NCBI GenBank assembly: GCA_963817905.1
Contig: CAWFPS010000002.1
Coordinates: 186,001 to 250,000 of the forward strand
Source: VRUE01 sp963817905
GTDB taxonomy: Bacteria; Actinomycetota; Thermoleophilia; Solirubrobacterales; 70-9
Direction: 5' to 3'
DNA length: 64,000 nucleotides
Shown: positions 31,949 through 39,415 of the stretch, one piece after another
Position numbering within the stretch: the stretch's first letter is position 1
How the letters are laid out: every line of letters starts with the position of its first letter
The notes under the pieces: generated by a model
Told to the model about the DNA's origin: nothing
The model's input: the letters and a program-made list of their open reading frames with translations, nothing else
The model's database searches: none
Program-made: the position numbers and the translations under genes

Positions 31949-33442
31949 CTAGCGGGAGATTCGCCTTGCCAGTGCCTTTGCAAACCTGCGGAAGAGGTCG
32001 CGAGGGAGTTCCTCCTCGGCGACCTCCAGAGCGAGCTCGTAGAGCTCAGAGGCGGAGTAGCTGCGGGAAAGGGCTTTTGAGGATGGCCGATCGGATCCCT
32101 TCGCGCCCGAGTCGCCGGCGGGCGACAGCCTCGGCGCGGTGAGCCGGTGGCGGCCGGCAATCTCCTTGATGCGGTGCGACTGGGCGGTCGCCCGCTCGCT
32201 CTTGCGCTCGCGGCTAGGTTCCTCATAGAGCTTTTTGCGGGCTTCTCGGAAGAAGGAGCGAAGCTCCTCGTGGACGGCGGCCTGCAGCTCGACAAAGGCC
32301 GGGTGGGCCTCTCGCAGCGTCCTGCGGTCGATGTTGAGAGCGTCCTCGAGCTCATTGGAGGCCCAGATTTCGCCCGATACCCAGCGCTTGAGAATCTGGT
32401 ACTCGGAGGCCCGAAAGCCGAGGAAACTCAAGTCGTAATCGCCGACCGCGGCGTTGCGGATGCGGATCAGCAGGCCGTTTAGCTCCTGTGGTTCGACCAC
32501 CCCGTGCTGGGCGAAGAAATAGCCCCGGGCGCTGACGCTCTCTCCCTCGAACTCAAAGCGCCGCAACACGTGGGGGAGCTTGTCGGGATCATGGCCGAGA
32601 ATCACCGGCTTGCGCACGTCGGTGCCGTCCCAGCGGACAAGGAAGTCGAGCTTCTCGACCGCATCCTCGAGATCGCGAACCCGTTTGCGAATCCGAGGCG
32701 GCATCCAATCCGGCGCGTAGGCGACAGGGACGTTGAGCCCGACCTTGAGCATCGTCTGCGAGTAGAGGTTGAGATCGCCCCAGGTCCGCAAGCCGGGCTT
32801 CTCGAGTCGCTCGGAGATCGACCCGGGCGCAAGGCCATATAGAGAGTTCTCGCCGGCGGTGTTGGCGATGGGTGCGGCCCCGACCATGACGTTGCGGACG
32901 TTGGGGCGGACCTCGTTCAGGTAGATGCGCGTGTAGTGCTCATCGCGGCCTGCCCGATCGACGGTGCCGCGGTAGTCACCCTTCGTGACGTTGCCCTGTT
33001 TGTCGCGCCGCTGGTTGAGCGGGTCGCGCATCTTGCGGAAGTCGACCACCACCCGCATGAGATCGGTGCTGCCCTTCATCGTGGAGACGATTTCCATCTC
33101 CTCACAGAGCTCGTTGGCGGCGATGAATCCGATACCGATGCGGCCGACCTTGGGGCGGCCCTTGGCGGTGCAATCGCCGCTCTCGCGCTTGTGAGATTCG
33201 CTGACGTGTCCGAAGTGATCCTCGAATTCCGCACGGCCAAGCCCGGTGCCGTCATCGGTGACGATGATGCGATCGGCGTCGGGCTTGACGTGAATGTCGA
33301 CCTGGGAGGCGTCGGCGTCGAAGGAGTTGTTGACGAGCTCCTTCATGCAAGCTGCGGGAGACTCGTAGAGGCCGGAGCTCAGGTAGTCGACGATGCTCGA
33401 TGCGACCTTCACTTTGCCGCTGAACTTTCCGGGGTCAGCCAT
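31949..33442 (-). CDS. GHKL-fold (Hsp90/MutL/MORC-like) ATPase
   Basis: A 497-residue protein whose first 200 residues form a histidine-kinase/Hsp90-type ATPase: N-box KELVNNSFDADA (about 34-45), Mg/nucleotide motif VTDDGTGLG (about 61-69) and GRIGIGFIAANEL (about 101-113). The rest is unassigned, with a basic Arg/Lys-rich stretch near residue 410. No kinase H-box or receiver partner is visible, arguing against a sensor kinase. GHKL ATPases of the MutL/MORC type next to DNA methyltransferases are known in prokaryotic restriction systems. The ATG at 33442 heads a two-gene operon. Confidence 0.8.
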   Translation of the reverse strand: MADPGKFSGKVKVASSIVDYLSSGLYESPAACMKELVNNSFDADASQVDIHVKPDADRIIVTDDGTGLGRAEFEDHFGHVSESHKRESGDCTAKGRPKVGRIGIGFIAANELCEEMEIVSTMKGSTDLMRVVVDFRKMRDPLNQRRDKQGNVTKGDYRGTVDRAGRDEHYTRIYLNEVRPNVRNVMVGAAPIANTAGENSLYGLAPGSISERLEKPGLRTWGDLNLYSQTMLKVGLNVPVAYAPDWMPPRIRKRVRDLEDAVEKLDFLVRWDGTDVRKPVILGHDPDKLPHVLRRFEFEGESVSARGYFFAQHGVVEPQELNGLLIRIRNAAVGDYDLSFLGFRASEYQILKRWVSGEIWASNELEDALNIDRRTLREAHPAFVELQAAVHEELRSFFREARKKLYEEPSRERKSERATAQSHRIKEIAGRHRLTAPRLSPAGDSGAKGSDRPSSKALSRSYSASELYELALEVAEEELPRDLFRRFAKALARRISR

Positions 33443-33648
33443 GGCGGAAGCTTTTCATGAATTGACTGCCCTAGCAGCCGTTTGCTTGAAGACGATTGAG
33501 CTTGTTGCGGCCAGACTGCTACGGCAGGACCAACTGAGGTCCGGTATGGGCGGTGCGGGCGCTCGAGGCTCGCATTTCCTAGTAGAGGCACCGCAGATTA
33601 AGGTGAAGACAAATAGTTGCGTCCATGGCCGGGGCTAATCTCGCGAAA

Positions 33649-33981
33649 ATGGGCAAACAGCCGAGAGCCTGGGTCGTGGCCTTCGACAGCGATGCAGTCG
33701 TCGACTTCGAGGATGTGAAGTCGCGGGGAGATCGCAAGGCGGTCTTCAACGTCGTGCAGAAGCTGAAGGATCTCGGGCCGGACCTGCCGTCGCCGCATAT
33801 GAAGTCGTTGAAGGGCGAGGCGAATCTGTTTGAGCTGCGGCCGAAGCAGGGGGCTTGTGAGGCACGGCCGATCTATGCTCGATTCGGCGGTCGATTTGTG
33901 GTTCTAGCGGTGGCCGCGAAGAAGAAAGACTTCGATCGAGCGGTCGCGGCGGCGAGCGATCGCCTGAAGCGCCGTGGTTGA
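33649..33981 (+). CDS. RelE/HigB (Gp49-like) toxin, copy 1
   Basis: A 110-residue RelE/ParE-superfamily toxin of the phage Gp49/HigB type, expected to cleave mRNA on the ribosome. Characteristic segments are VVQKLKDLGPDLPSPHMKSL, NLFELRPKQG and ARPIYARFGGRFVVLAVAAKK, with the C-terminal ARxYARF-type strand. ATG 33649 matches the start of copy 2 (58694); ATG 33625 is an alternative. The antitoxin gene follows 35 bases later with its own promoter. The first 40 codons differ more from copy 2 than the rest. Confidence 0.85.
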   Translation: MGKQPRAWVVAFDSDAVVDFEDVKSRGDRKAVFNVVQKLKDLGPDLPSPHMKSLKGEANLFELRPKQGACEARPIYARFGGRFVVLAVAAKKKDFDRAVAAASDRLKRRG

Positions 33982-34004
33982 CATCGCGATAACAGACCTA
34001 TTAT
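33978..34004 (+). promoter_or_regulatory. Antitoxin promoter, copy 1 (TTGACA-15-TATTAT)
   Basis: TTGACA at 33978-33983 overlaps the toxin stop and TATTAT lies at 33999-34004, 12 nt before the antitoxin ATG. Such an internal promoter would keep antitoxin in excess of toxin. Confidence 0.6.
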
Positions 34005-34016
34005 CATGCAACAGCG

Positions 34017-34400
34017 ATGACGGCTTCAGATAAGACCCTCGATGTCATGTTGGCCGAGGAGCAGCTTGCCGATCCGAGCTTCCGGGCGGAGTGGCAGCGG
34101 CTCGCTCCAGCGCGCGAGTTTGCAGCAACCCTGCTGCGTTATCGCGCCGAGCATAAGCTGGGCCAGAGGGCCCTGGCGAGGAAGCTGGGCGTCTCTCAGC
34201 CGCGCGTAGTCAAGCTCGAGTCCGGTGAGCACAACCCGGAGGTAGACACGATCATCAACGCTGTTCGGCGCCTCGGGGTCGAGTTTGTGCTCGACGTGGC
34301 GCCAGCGGGCAGGAAGCCAGCGCTAGTGACGGCGCGCGCTCAGAAGCGCGGGGCGATCGCCCACGACGATGTCTCGGTCGTGGCGGCTTCGTCCGCGTAG
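34017..34400 (+). CDS. XRE-family antitoxin (HigA-like), copy 1
   Basis: A 127-residue DNA-binding antitoxin. The N-terminal 40 residues probably hold the toxin; the helix-turn-helix lies at about 48-90 (LGQRALARKLGVSQPRVVKLE, then SGEHNPEVDTI). It pairs with the upstream RelE/HigB-type toxin. The C-terminal tail (residues 95-127) is low-complexity Ala/Arg. The copy at 59062 differs at two codons (R versus C, A versus T). From 34401 to 34606 no gene is seen; a TTGACT-18-TAGACA pair near 34520-34550 may serve the next gene. Confidence 0.88.
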   Translation: MTASDKTLDVMLAEEQLADPSFRAEWQRLAPAREFAATLLRYRAEHKLGQRALARKLGVSQPRVVKLESGEHNPEVDTIINAVRRLGVEFVLDVAPAGRKPALVTARAQKRGAIAHDDVSVVAASSA

Positions 34401-34606
34401 GCCCTGCTTGGTTCGAGTTCAGCCCCGGTAGTCGTGTGGCCGCGTTTGCTTCACTCGCTCGGCGGCGTTGCCTCCGTGGGAGCTGGCTCGGTGCAGCAGA
34501 CTTCGCATCTTCGCTGCTCGGTTGACTTGGCGGCGCAGCGGAGTGTAGACAACAACCTTCTTCATGTTGACCATTATGCTCGGTCAGCGAGCCTGCGCCG
34601 AACATC

Positions 34607-35348
34607 TTGCTGGGGCAGCAAATAGGGCAACGAAGGAAGGCTCTGATCAAGACTCACGCGAGACAGAAGGCTCATCTCGAGGCAGACGATCCCCGGCTTG
34701 CCCGTGCGATCTTCACACTGCGCGAGACCGCTGGATATCTCGACGTGCCCAAGTCGAGCATCCAGCGCTGGGCTCGGCCGCCGGAAGCCAAGCATTCGCT
34801 GATCACCTGCTTTCCGCCACGCGGCCGGGAGGCGACGGTGCCCTTCATCGGCTTTGCCGAGGCCTTCGTGCTGTCGAGCTTCAGGCGAGCCGGGGTGCCG
34901 TTGCAGCGGATTCGGCCCGCCGTAGAGGTCCTGGAAAAGGAGATCGGCGTCGATCACGCGCTCGCCTCCAAACGCCTCTATACGGATGGAGCCGAGGTTC
35001 TCTTCGATTACGCGAACAAGCGCGGTGAGCGCGAGGTGATGGATCGTCGTCCGTACCCAGCAGCGCCAATTCTCCGGGGTTCTGAATGACTATCTGAAGC
35101 GCATCCATTACGGGGGCGACGGCTGGGCGGACTCCGTGCGGCTGCCTGCATATGGCCACGCCAAGGTGGTCGTCGACCCGAGGGTCGCATTTGGCCTCCC
35201 GATTGTCGTCCACGGCGGCGCTCGCGTAGAGGATCTCGTTGACCGCTTCCAGGCCGGCGACTCCGTCGCCGAGATCGCAACGGACTTCAGCGTCCCTTCC
35301 GATGAGGTCGAGGACGTGATCCGGCTCGCAACCCGAACGGCCGCCTGA
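34607..35348 (+). pseudogene. DUF433-type antitoxin, copy 1, frameshifted
   Basis: Same gene as 59652-60398 but missing five bases after GTGATGGATC (near 35045), so translation stops at 35089 and the C-terminal DUF433 domain (from about 35136 in the next frame, ending 35348) is separated. The N-terminal HTH-like half (ETAGYLDVPKSSIQRWARPP) is intact. It may still make a truncated DNA-binding protein. Confidence 0.8.
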
Positions 35349-35438
35349 GCCGTGGGCCGAGGATGCTGCGCCATGTCTTTGAGCGGCCGAGGCCTTTCTT
35401 GGTCCCCGCCGGGAAAGCCGCGTAAGCTAGGAGAGCGA

Positions 35439-35666
35439 GTGGCTGCCAAGTCCCATGAGTTCGAGGTCGTTCTCCTGCCCGAGGAAGAGGGCGGTTTCAG
35501 CGTGTCCGTGCCGGCGCTGCCGGGCTGCCATACGCAGGGGGAGACCCGCGAGGAAGCGCTGGAGATGGCCAAGGACGCGATCGAGGGATACCTCGAGGTG
35601 CTGGAGGGGGAGGGGCGTCCGCTGCCCCTGCCGGCGCAGATCGAGCGGATCACCGTCGCCGCGTGA
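35439..35666 (+). CDS. hicB: HicB-type antitoxin, copy 1
   Basis: A 75-residue HicB antitoxin with the partly degraded RNase H-like fold: EFEVVLLPEEEGGFSVSVPA, LPGCHTQGETREEALEMAKD and AIEGYLEVLEG. It neutralises HicA. GTG 35439 follows AGGAGAG by 4 nt and a TAAGCT hexamer; the open frame extends upstream to 35352 but without family similarity. It overlaps hicA by GTGA. HicB usually has a C-terminal DNA-binding domain; this short form lacks it. Confidence 0.88.
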   Translation: MAAKSHEFEVVLLPEEEGGFSVSVPALPGCHTQGETREEALEMAKDAIEGYLEVLEGEGRPLPLPAQIERITVAA

Positions 35667-35893
35667 GCGGGCGACTTCCGTCGGTCCGTCCCAGACAGCT
35701 CGTCCGGGTCCTCGAGAAGAAGGGCTGGAAGCTCGCCCGCTCCAAGGGCAGCCACCACCACTTCACCCACCCCGACAACCGGAACATCATCACGGTTGCG
35801 ATGCACGCCAAGGATCTCAAGCGCGGGACGCTGAGCGGCATTCTCGCGGACGCCGGGATCGACCGCGACGAGTTCCTTCGCCTGTTGAAGTAG
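35663..35893 (+). CDS. hicA: HicA-type mRNA interferase toxin, copy 1
   Basis: A 76-residue double-stranded-RNA-binding-fold toxin. The catalytic His region is GSHHHFTHPDNRN, preceded by LVRVLEKKGWKLARSKG and followed by ITVAMHAKDLKRGTLSGIL, all standard for HicA. The GTG start overlaps the hicB stop by four bases, so the pair is translationally coupled. Identical to the copy at 60713. Confidence 0.9.
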   Translation: MSGRLPSVRPRQLVRVLEKKGWKLARSKGSHHHFTHPDNRNIITVAMHAKDLKRGTLSGILADAGIDRDEFLRLLK

Positions 35894-35959
35894 GCGGTTT
35901 GCTGATCGCCAGGCCCGAGGCAGTCGGAAGGCATCGAGGTACGAGATCGTCGAGATCGC

Positions 35960-36062
35960 TGGGGCAAGAAATGGGGCAAGGTGCCCCACAGATTCCAGCC
36001 GATCTCCACGTAGTTCGATCTCGCGAAAATCGCTTGAAACCGTGCCCCACGTAGTCCAGCCG
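35960..36062 (+). repeat. Direct repeats beside att copy 2 (integrase arm-type sites)
   Basis: Two TGGGGCAAG sites 12 bp apart (35960-35968, 35972-35980), then GTGCCCCAC plus TCCAGCCGATC repeated twice (about 35981-36008 and 36041-36065). The arrangement recurs at 61010-61112. These are candidate recombinase or excisionase arm sites. Confidence 0.6.
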
Positions 36063-36076
36063 ATCCAACGGAACAA

Positions 36077-36120
36077 GCTCATAACCCGAAGGTCGCAGGT
36101 TCGAATCCTGCCCCCGCTAT
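36077..36120 (+). other. att copy 2: 44-bp tRNA-fMet 3' half, junction of islands A and B
   Basis: Identical to the last 44 bp of the tRNA-fMet region (28881-28924), but the 5' half of the tRNA is absent upstream, so this is an attachment-site repeat rather than a gene. Confidence 0.9.
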
Positions 36121-36345
36121 GCGGCGAAAGCCCTGCAAATCGCAGGGTTTTCGTCTTTCTGGGATGTAGACAAGAGGGTGCAAAAACGCCCATGGGGCAA
36201 GCCCTGGGGCAAGGTGAGGTCAAAGTGAGCTCGATCCAGGCCTTGCGCGGAGCCTCCCGTCCACCTACGTTCGGCCGCGAGCAACGCAGAAATAAACGGC
36301 CCCGGCGGCGCGGAAACGCCCCGGGGCCCGGCACCGAAGGTCGAG
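36121..36345 (+). repeat. Left-end repeat of island B
   Basis: Similar throughout to 28925-29150: hairpin, paired TGGGGCAAG sites at 36193-36201 and 36205-36213, and the GC-rich inverted repeat ending in CCCCGGGGC. No gene is seen before 36437. Confidence 0.65.
36125..36153 (+). terminator. Terminator-like hairpin after att copy 2
   Basis: CGAAAGCCCTGC and GCAGGGTTTTCG pair around AAATC, followed by TCTTTCT. Confidence 0.6.
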
Positions 36346-36436
36346 CCTTCGATGCGAGAGAGACCGTACCGACGTAGGCCGTTTCGGACCGCGTCGCGGG
36401 CTTCTCCTCGGTGCCTCGATCGAGAGGAGGGGCATC

Positions 36437-36910
36437 GTGCCCGCCACCGTCACGACCATCGACCGCGACCAGCGCCAAGGGCTCTACGAACTGGTCCACA
36501 ACCACCTTTACGGCATCGAGGACTTCTGGATCGCCTTCGCCAGGAGCAGGGACTACGCCACCGCCGAGCGCCTCGCACTTGAGTTCGGTGAGGACTTCCG
36601 GCTGCTGGACGACATCGGCTGGGCGGCCAAGGATGAGCGCGAGACGTTCGAGTTGACCATGCCGGTCCACGACCTGATGGAACTACTACAGCGCCTGCGC
36701 TCCGAAGCCGTACCGATCCTGGTCGAGTCGGGCGCTGAGGCCGAGTCGAGCCGCGAAGACGCCAAGACGGACGGGCGCTTCCAGCTCGGCTATGAGGCCT
36801 GCGAGAAGCTCCTGGACGAGCTCGACCCGCGCGAGGGCGACCGCGGCCGGGCTGATCGCCACGCGCCACGGCGGGTGCGGTCCAGTTGCCCGCACGGAGA
36901 CCGACCGTGA
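36437..36910 (+). CDS. Hypothetical protein, island-borne
   Basis: A 157-residue protein. Residues 1-125 look folded and mainly helical (TIDRDQRQGLYELVHNHLYG, DYATAERLALEFGEDFRLLD); the last 30 are Arg-rich. No family was recognised, though similar small acidic proteins are common near the ends of actinobacterial integrative elements (inference). GTG 36437 is preceded by GAGAGGAGG. It overlaps the start of the SSB-like gene by a few bases. Confidence 0.6.
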   Translation: MPATVTTIDRDQRQGLYELVHNHLYGIEDFWIAFARSRDYATAERLALEFGEDFRLLDDIGWAAKDERETFELTMPVHDLMELLQRLRSEAVPILVESGAEAESSREDAKTDGRFQLGYEACEKLLDELDPREGDRGRADRHAPRRVRSSCPHGDRP

Positions 36911-37323
36911 ACGGCCGGCGATGCCGACCGGCGCGGACGGGGCGCGAGCCCTTCCCCGATCGGCTTCCGCATGAGCTGAACCACCTGGTGCTGACCGGGA
37001 CGCTGCTGGAGAAGCCGCACGGGGCGAGGAGCCCGCGAGGCGATGCGGTCACGATGCTCCGGCTCGGTTTCCCGGTCCGCGACCCCGAGCGGCCCGAGGA
37101 CCTTTGGACCCTGGCCCGCTGCGAGGTCGAAGTGCCAGCCGCATTGGCTCGGCGAAGCCTGTCGAGCTTGCACGTCGGCGGCCCGGTGCTCGCATGGGGT
37201 CAACTGAGCGATCGCGAGGCGACCGGGGACGGCAGCCAGTGGGGCGTGATCCTCGCCGCCTCGGTGCATCCGGGCGCCCTGCCCGAGCCGCCGCCGCATC
37301 TGTTTCTCGTCGGCGGACGCTGA
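36907..37323 (+). CDS. Single-stranded-DNA-binding-like (OB-fold) protein
   Basis: A 138-residue SSB-like protein. ELNHLVLTGTLLEKPHGARS starts the OB fold (about residue 22), with an SSB-style edge FPVRDPERPEDLW and GGPVLAWGQLSD matching the strand that in SSB reads KGxxVxVxGxL. There is no acidic SSB C-terminal tip; it ends FLVGGR. It may act in replication or transfer of the element. GTG 36907 overlaps the previous stop; GTG-like starts further upstream exist. Confidence 0.62.
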   Translation: MNGRRCRPARTGREPFPDRLPHELNHLVLTGTLLEKPHGARSPRGDAVTMLRLGFPVRDPERPEDLWTLARCEVEVPAALARRSLSSLHVGGPVLAWGQLSDREATGDGSQWGVILAASVHPGALPEPPPHLFLVGGR

Positions 37324-37331
37324 GACGGCGG

Positions 37332-37446
37332 GTCGATCGTGATTTTCCGAGGGCCAAGGCGCAGGCCACAGGGAGGGGGGGACGGGCTGCTCGCAGTTGG
37401 GCGGTTCGCCGCTTCCTGCCTTGGCCCTCGGAAAGTCACGATCGAC
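37332..37446. repeat. 29-bp inverted repeat pair (57-bp spacer), possible origin or transfer site
   Basis: Arms 37332-37360 and 37418-37446 match as inverted copies with one mismatch and flank a G-rich spacer. The pair lies between the SSB-like gene and the multi-HTH regulator, overlapping no confident coding sequence. Confidence 0.75.
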
Positions 37447-37470
37447 GGCTGAGCCCCTGCGGAGCAAGCC

Positions 37471-39225
37471 GTGGAGCGGCATCGCTGCGAGGAGTGCGGT
37501 CGAGAGCTGTTCGACCTCCAAGGCGGCTCCTCGCCGAGGCGGTGCGAAGACTGCATCCCGGAGACCGGGCCGGGCAGCCCCCTCGTTGAGCGACTGGCGA
37601 CCAACCTCCGGCGGCTTCGTCAAGGGGCTGGCATCGAGAGGCCGGAGTTGGCTCGGCGGGCAGCGCTCAAGGTTGAGGAGCTGTCGCGGTTCGAGGACGG
37701 CGCGCACGAACTGAGCGCGACCAGGGCGCTCAGGCTCGCGCATTCGATGGGCGTCTCGATCGAGGAGCTGGTCGAGCGCGTCTACTGGAATCCCGGAGAG
37801 AGGGTGCGCAGGCCCGGCGAGCGCCGCCCATTCTCAGAACGGCTCGCCGGCTTCTTCCAAGTGCTGCCCGCCAACGCGCCCGCCTTCGACCCGGGGCCGT
37901 CTCGCGATCCGGTCGGCAGCCGCTTGGAGGCGGCCACGATATTTGGACAGAACGTCCGCGCCGCCCGCGAACGCCGCCATCTGACGCAGGCGAGCTTGGC
38001 CCGCCCCGCCGGTCTCAGTAAGGCCGGTCTGTCCCTGATCGAGCGAGGCATCCGCGAGACGACGATCGACACTCTGCTGTCTCTGGCTCGCGCCCTGGAA
38101 GTCACACCCGCGTTCCTGCTCGCAGGCGCTGCCTGGGAGCCTCGGCAGTCCCGCTGTGCCAATGCCGCCCGCCAGGGCCGCGCTCAGCGCCACGACGCTC
38201 ACAGCCTCGACGGACCGATCAAGCGGCTCTGGGGCGAAGGCAAGACGGCCGGCGAGATCGCGGATGCGGTCGGCGCCTCGCCGGGAGCCGTCTCGGCCAT
38301 CGTCCACCGCCTGCGCGAGCACGGCGACCTGCTCGCGCATCGCAGCCCGCCCACGCGAGCCGTCCACGAAGGGGCGCGAAGGCGGCGCGGCCAGCGGATC
38401 GCGGGCTCGCCTTCGGAGCGCGATCCCATTGCTGCCCCGCAGGAGCAGTCAGCCGACGACGCCGGGCAGTCGCAAGCCTCAGAGCGCGAAGCAGCCGTCC
38501 GCATCGGCGCCAACGTCGCCTTTCACCGGCAGGCCGTCGGACTCACCCTCCGAGAGCTTGGGGAAGCGACCGAGGTCGATCGGACCTATCTGCACCGGAT
38601 CGAGAACGGAAGGGCAGGCGTCCCGAGGGTTTCTCTCGTCGTGAGGTTGGCGGCGAGTCTCAACGTGCCCTGCGCGCGAGTCACCACGGGCATCGTCTGG
38701 GACCCGAGCGTTGGCAAGTTCAAGCTCGAGGCCGAGAGCGACAAGGTCTGGGGCGCGAAGCGCCTTGGACAGAACGCCCGCCGCGCCCGGCGGAAGGTGA
38801 ACATCTCGCAACAGGCTCTCGGCGCACGCGCGTCGATGTGTCGCGGCGACGTGGTCGATTTCGAGTTCGGCAATCGGAACTTCCGAATCTTCGCGGCGGT
38901 CAAGCTGGCTGGCGCGCTGCGGGTTGACCTCGCAGACCTATTCTCGGGAGTGGAAGGCTGGTACGTCCGGCCGCTCCCGGCGCCCGAATACGGCCCGGAA
39001 GATCATCCGCCGAGCAAAGCCGAGCGTGACGCTTTGCTCGCGCGCCTCTGGCAGGAGGGACGACCGGAACGGGAGATCGCGGATGCGCTGGGCTTGAAGA
39101 TCGGTGCCATCGGTTCCTGCGTCCGCGAACTGCGCGACGCCGGAGGGCGCCTCCCATATCGGCGGGCTCCCCGCCGCCCAGTCGAGGCAGCCGCGCGTCA
39201 CCGGCGCCGTAGTTGCACGGGGTAG
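37471..39225 (+). CDS. Multi-HTH regulator: Cys motif plus two sets of XRE, XRE and a third HTH
   Basis: A 584-residue putative DNA-binding protein. A Cys-pair motif (HRCEECGREL and CEDC, residues 4-28) is followed by XRE-type domains at about 40-100 and 155-215, a resolvase/GcrA-like HTH at about 248-290 (IKRLWGEGKTAGEIADAVGA), then XRE-type domains at about 348-405 and 435-490 and another HTH at about 518-562 (LARLWQEGRPEREIADALGL). The order is repeated, suggesting an ancestral internal duplication. GTG 37471 has GGAGC upstream. It probably controls element genes; target unknown. Confidence 0.7.
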   Translation: MERHRCEECGRELFDLQGGSSPRRCEDCIPETGPGSPLVERLATNLRRLRQGAGIERPELARRAALKVEELSRFEDGAHELSATRALRLAHSMGVSIEELVERVYWNPGERVRRPGERRPFSERLAGFFQVLPANAPAFDPGPSRDPVGSRLEAATIFGQNVRAARERRHLTQASLARPAGLSKAGLSLIERGIRETTIDTLLSLARALEVTPAFLLAGAAWEPRQSRCANAARQGRAQRHDAHSLDGPIKRLWGEGKTAGEIADAVGASPGAVSAIVHRLREHGDLLAHRSPPTRAVHEGARRRRGQRIAGSPSERDPIAAPQEQSADDAGQSQASEREAAVRIGANVAFHRQAVGLTLRELGEATEVDRTYLHRIENGRAGVPRVSLVVRLAASLNVPCARVTTGIVWDPSVGKFKLEAESDKVWGAKRLGQNARRARRKVNISQQALGARASMCRGDVVDFEFGNRNFRIFAAVKLAGALRVDLADLFSGVEGWYVRPLPAPEYGPEDHPPSKAERDALLARLWQEGRPEREIADALGLKIGAIGSCVRELRDAGGRLPYRRAPRRPVEAAARHRRRSCTG

Positions 39226-39228
39226 GTT

Positions 39229-39251
39229 GGCGACTCCTTGGAGTGCCAATG
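39229..39251 (+). terminator. Hairpin after the multi-HTH gene
   Basis: TTGGCGACTCC pairs with GGAGTGCCAA with one bulge and a 2-nt loop. There is no T-tract, so terminator function is uncertain. The rest of 39252-39415 holds no recognised element. Confidence 0.4.
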
Positions 39252-39415
39252 TCGTCATCTCCTTGAAAGAGCGAGCCTGAACGGCGAGCTTGGCACCGTA
39301 CAGGTGAGTCTGTTGGCTCGGTGAAACCCGCAAGGAAGCGGTCGCACAAGCCGTTTTGTCTCATATGTTCTCCCCGTGGGAACTTGCTGTTGATATGCAA
39401 TTTATTGTCTTCAAA

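Noticed and set aside
36077..36120. A second tRNA-Met gene (also at 61127)
   Set aside because: Only the anticodon arm to 3' end is present; acceptor 5' strand and D arm are missing, so these are att repeats.
39252..39360. Riboswitch upstream of the repeat protein
   Set aside because: A GGTGAAACC-type segment looked like a ligand-binding core, but no known consensus (c-di-AMP, cobalamin, c-di-GMP) could be aligned convincingly.
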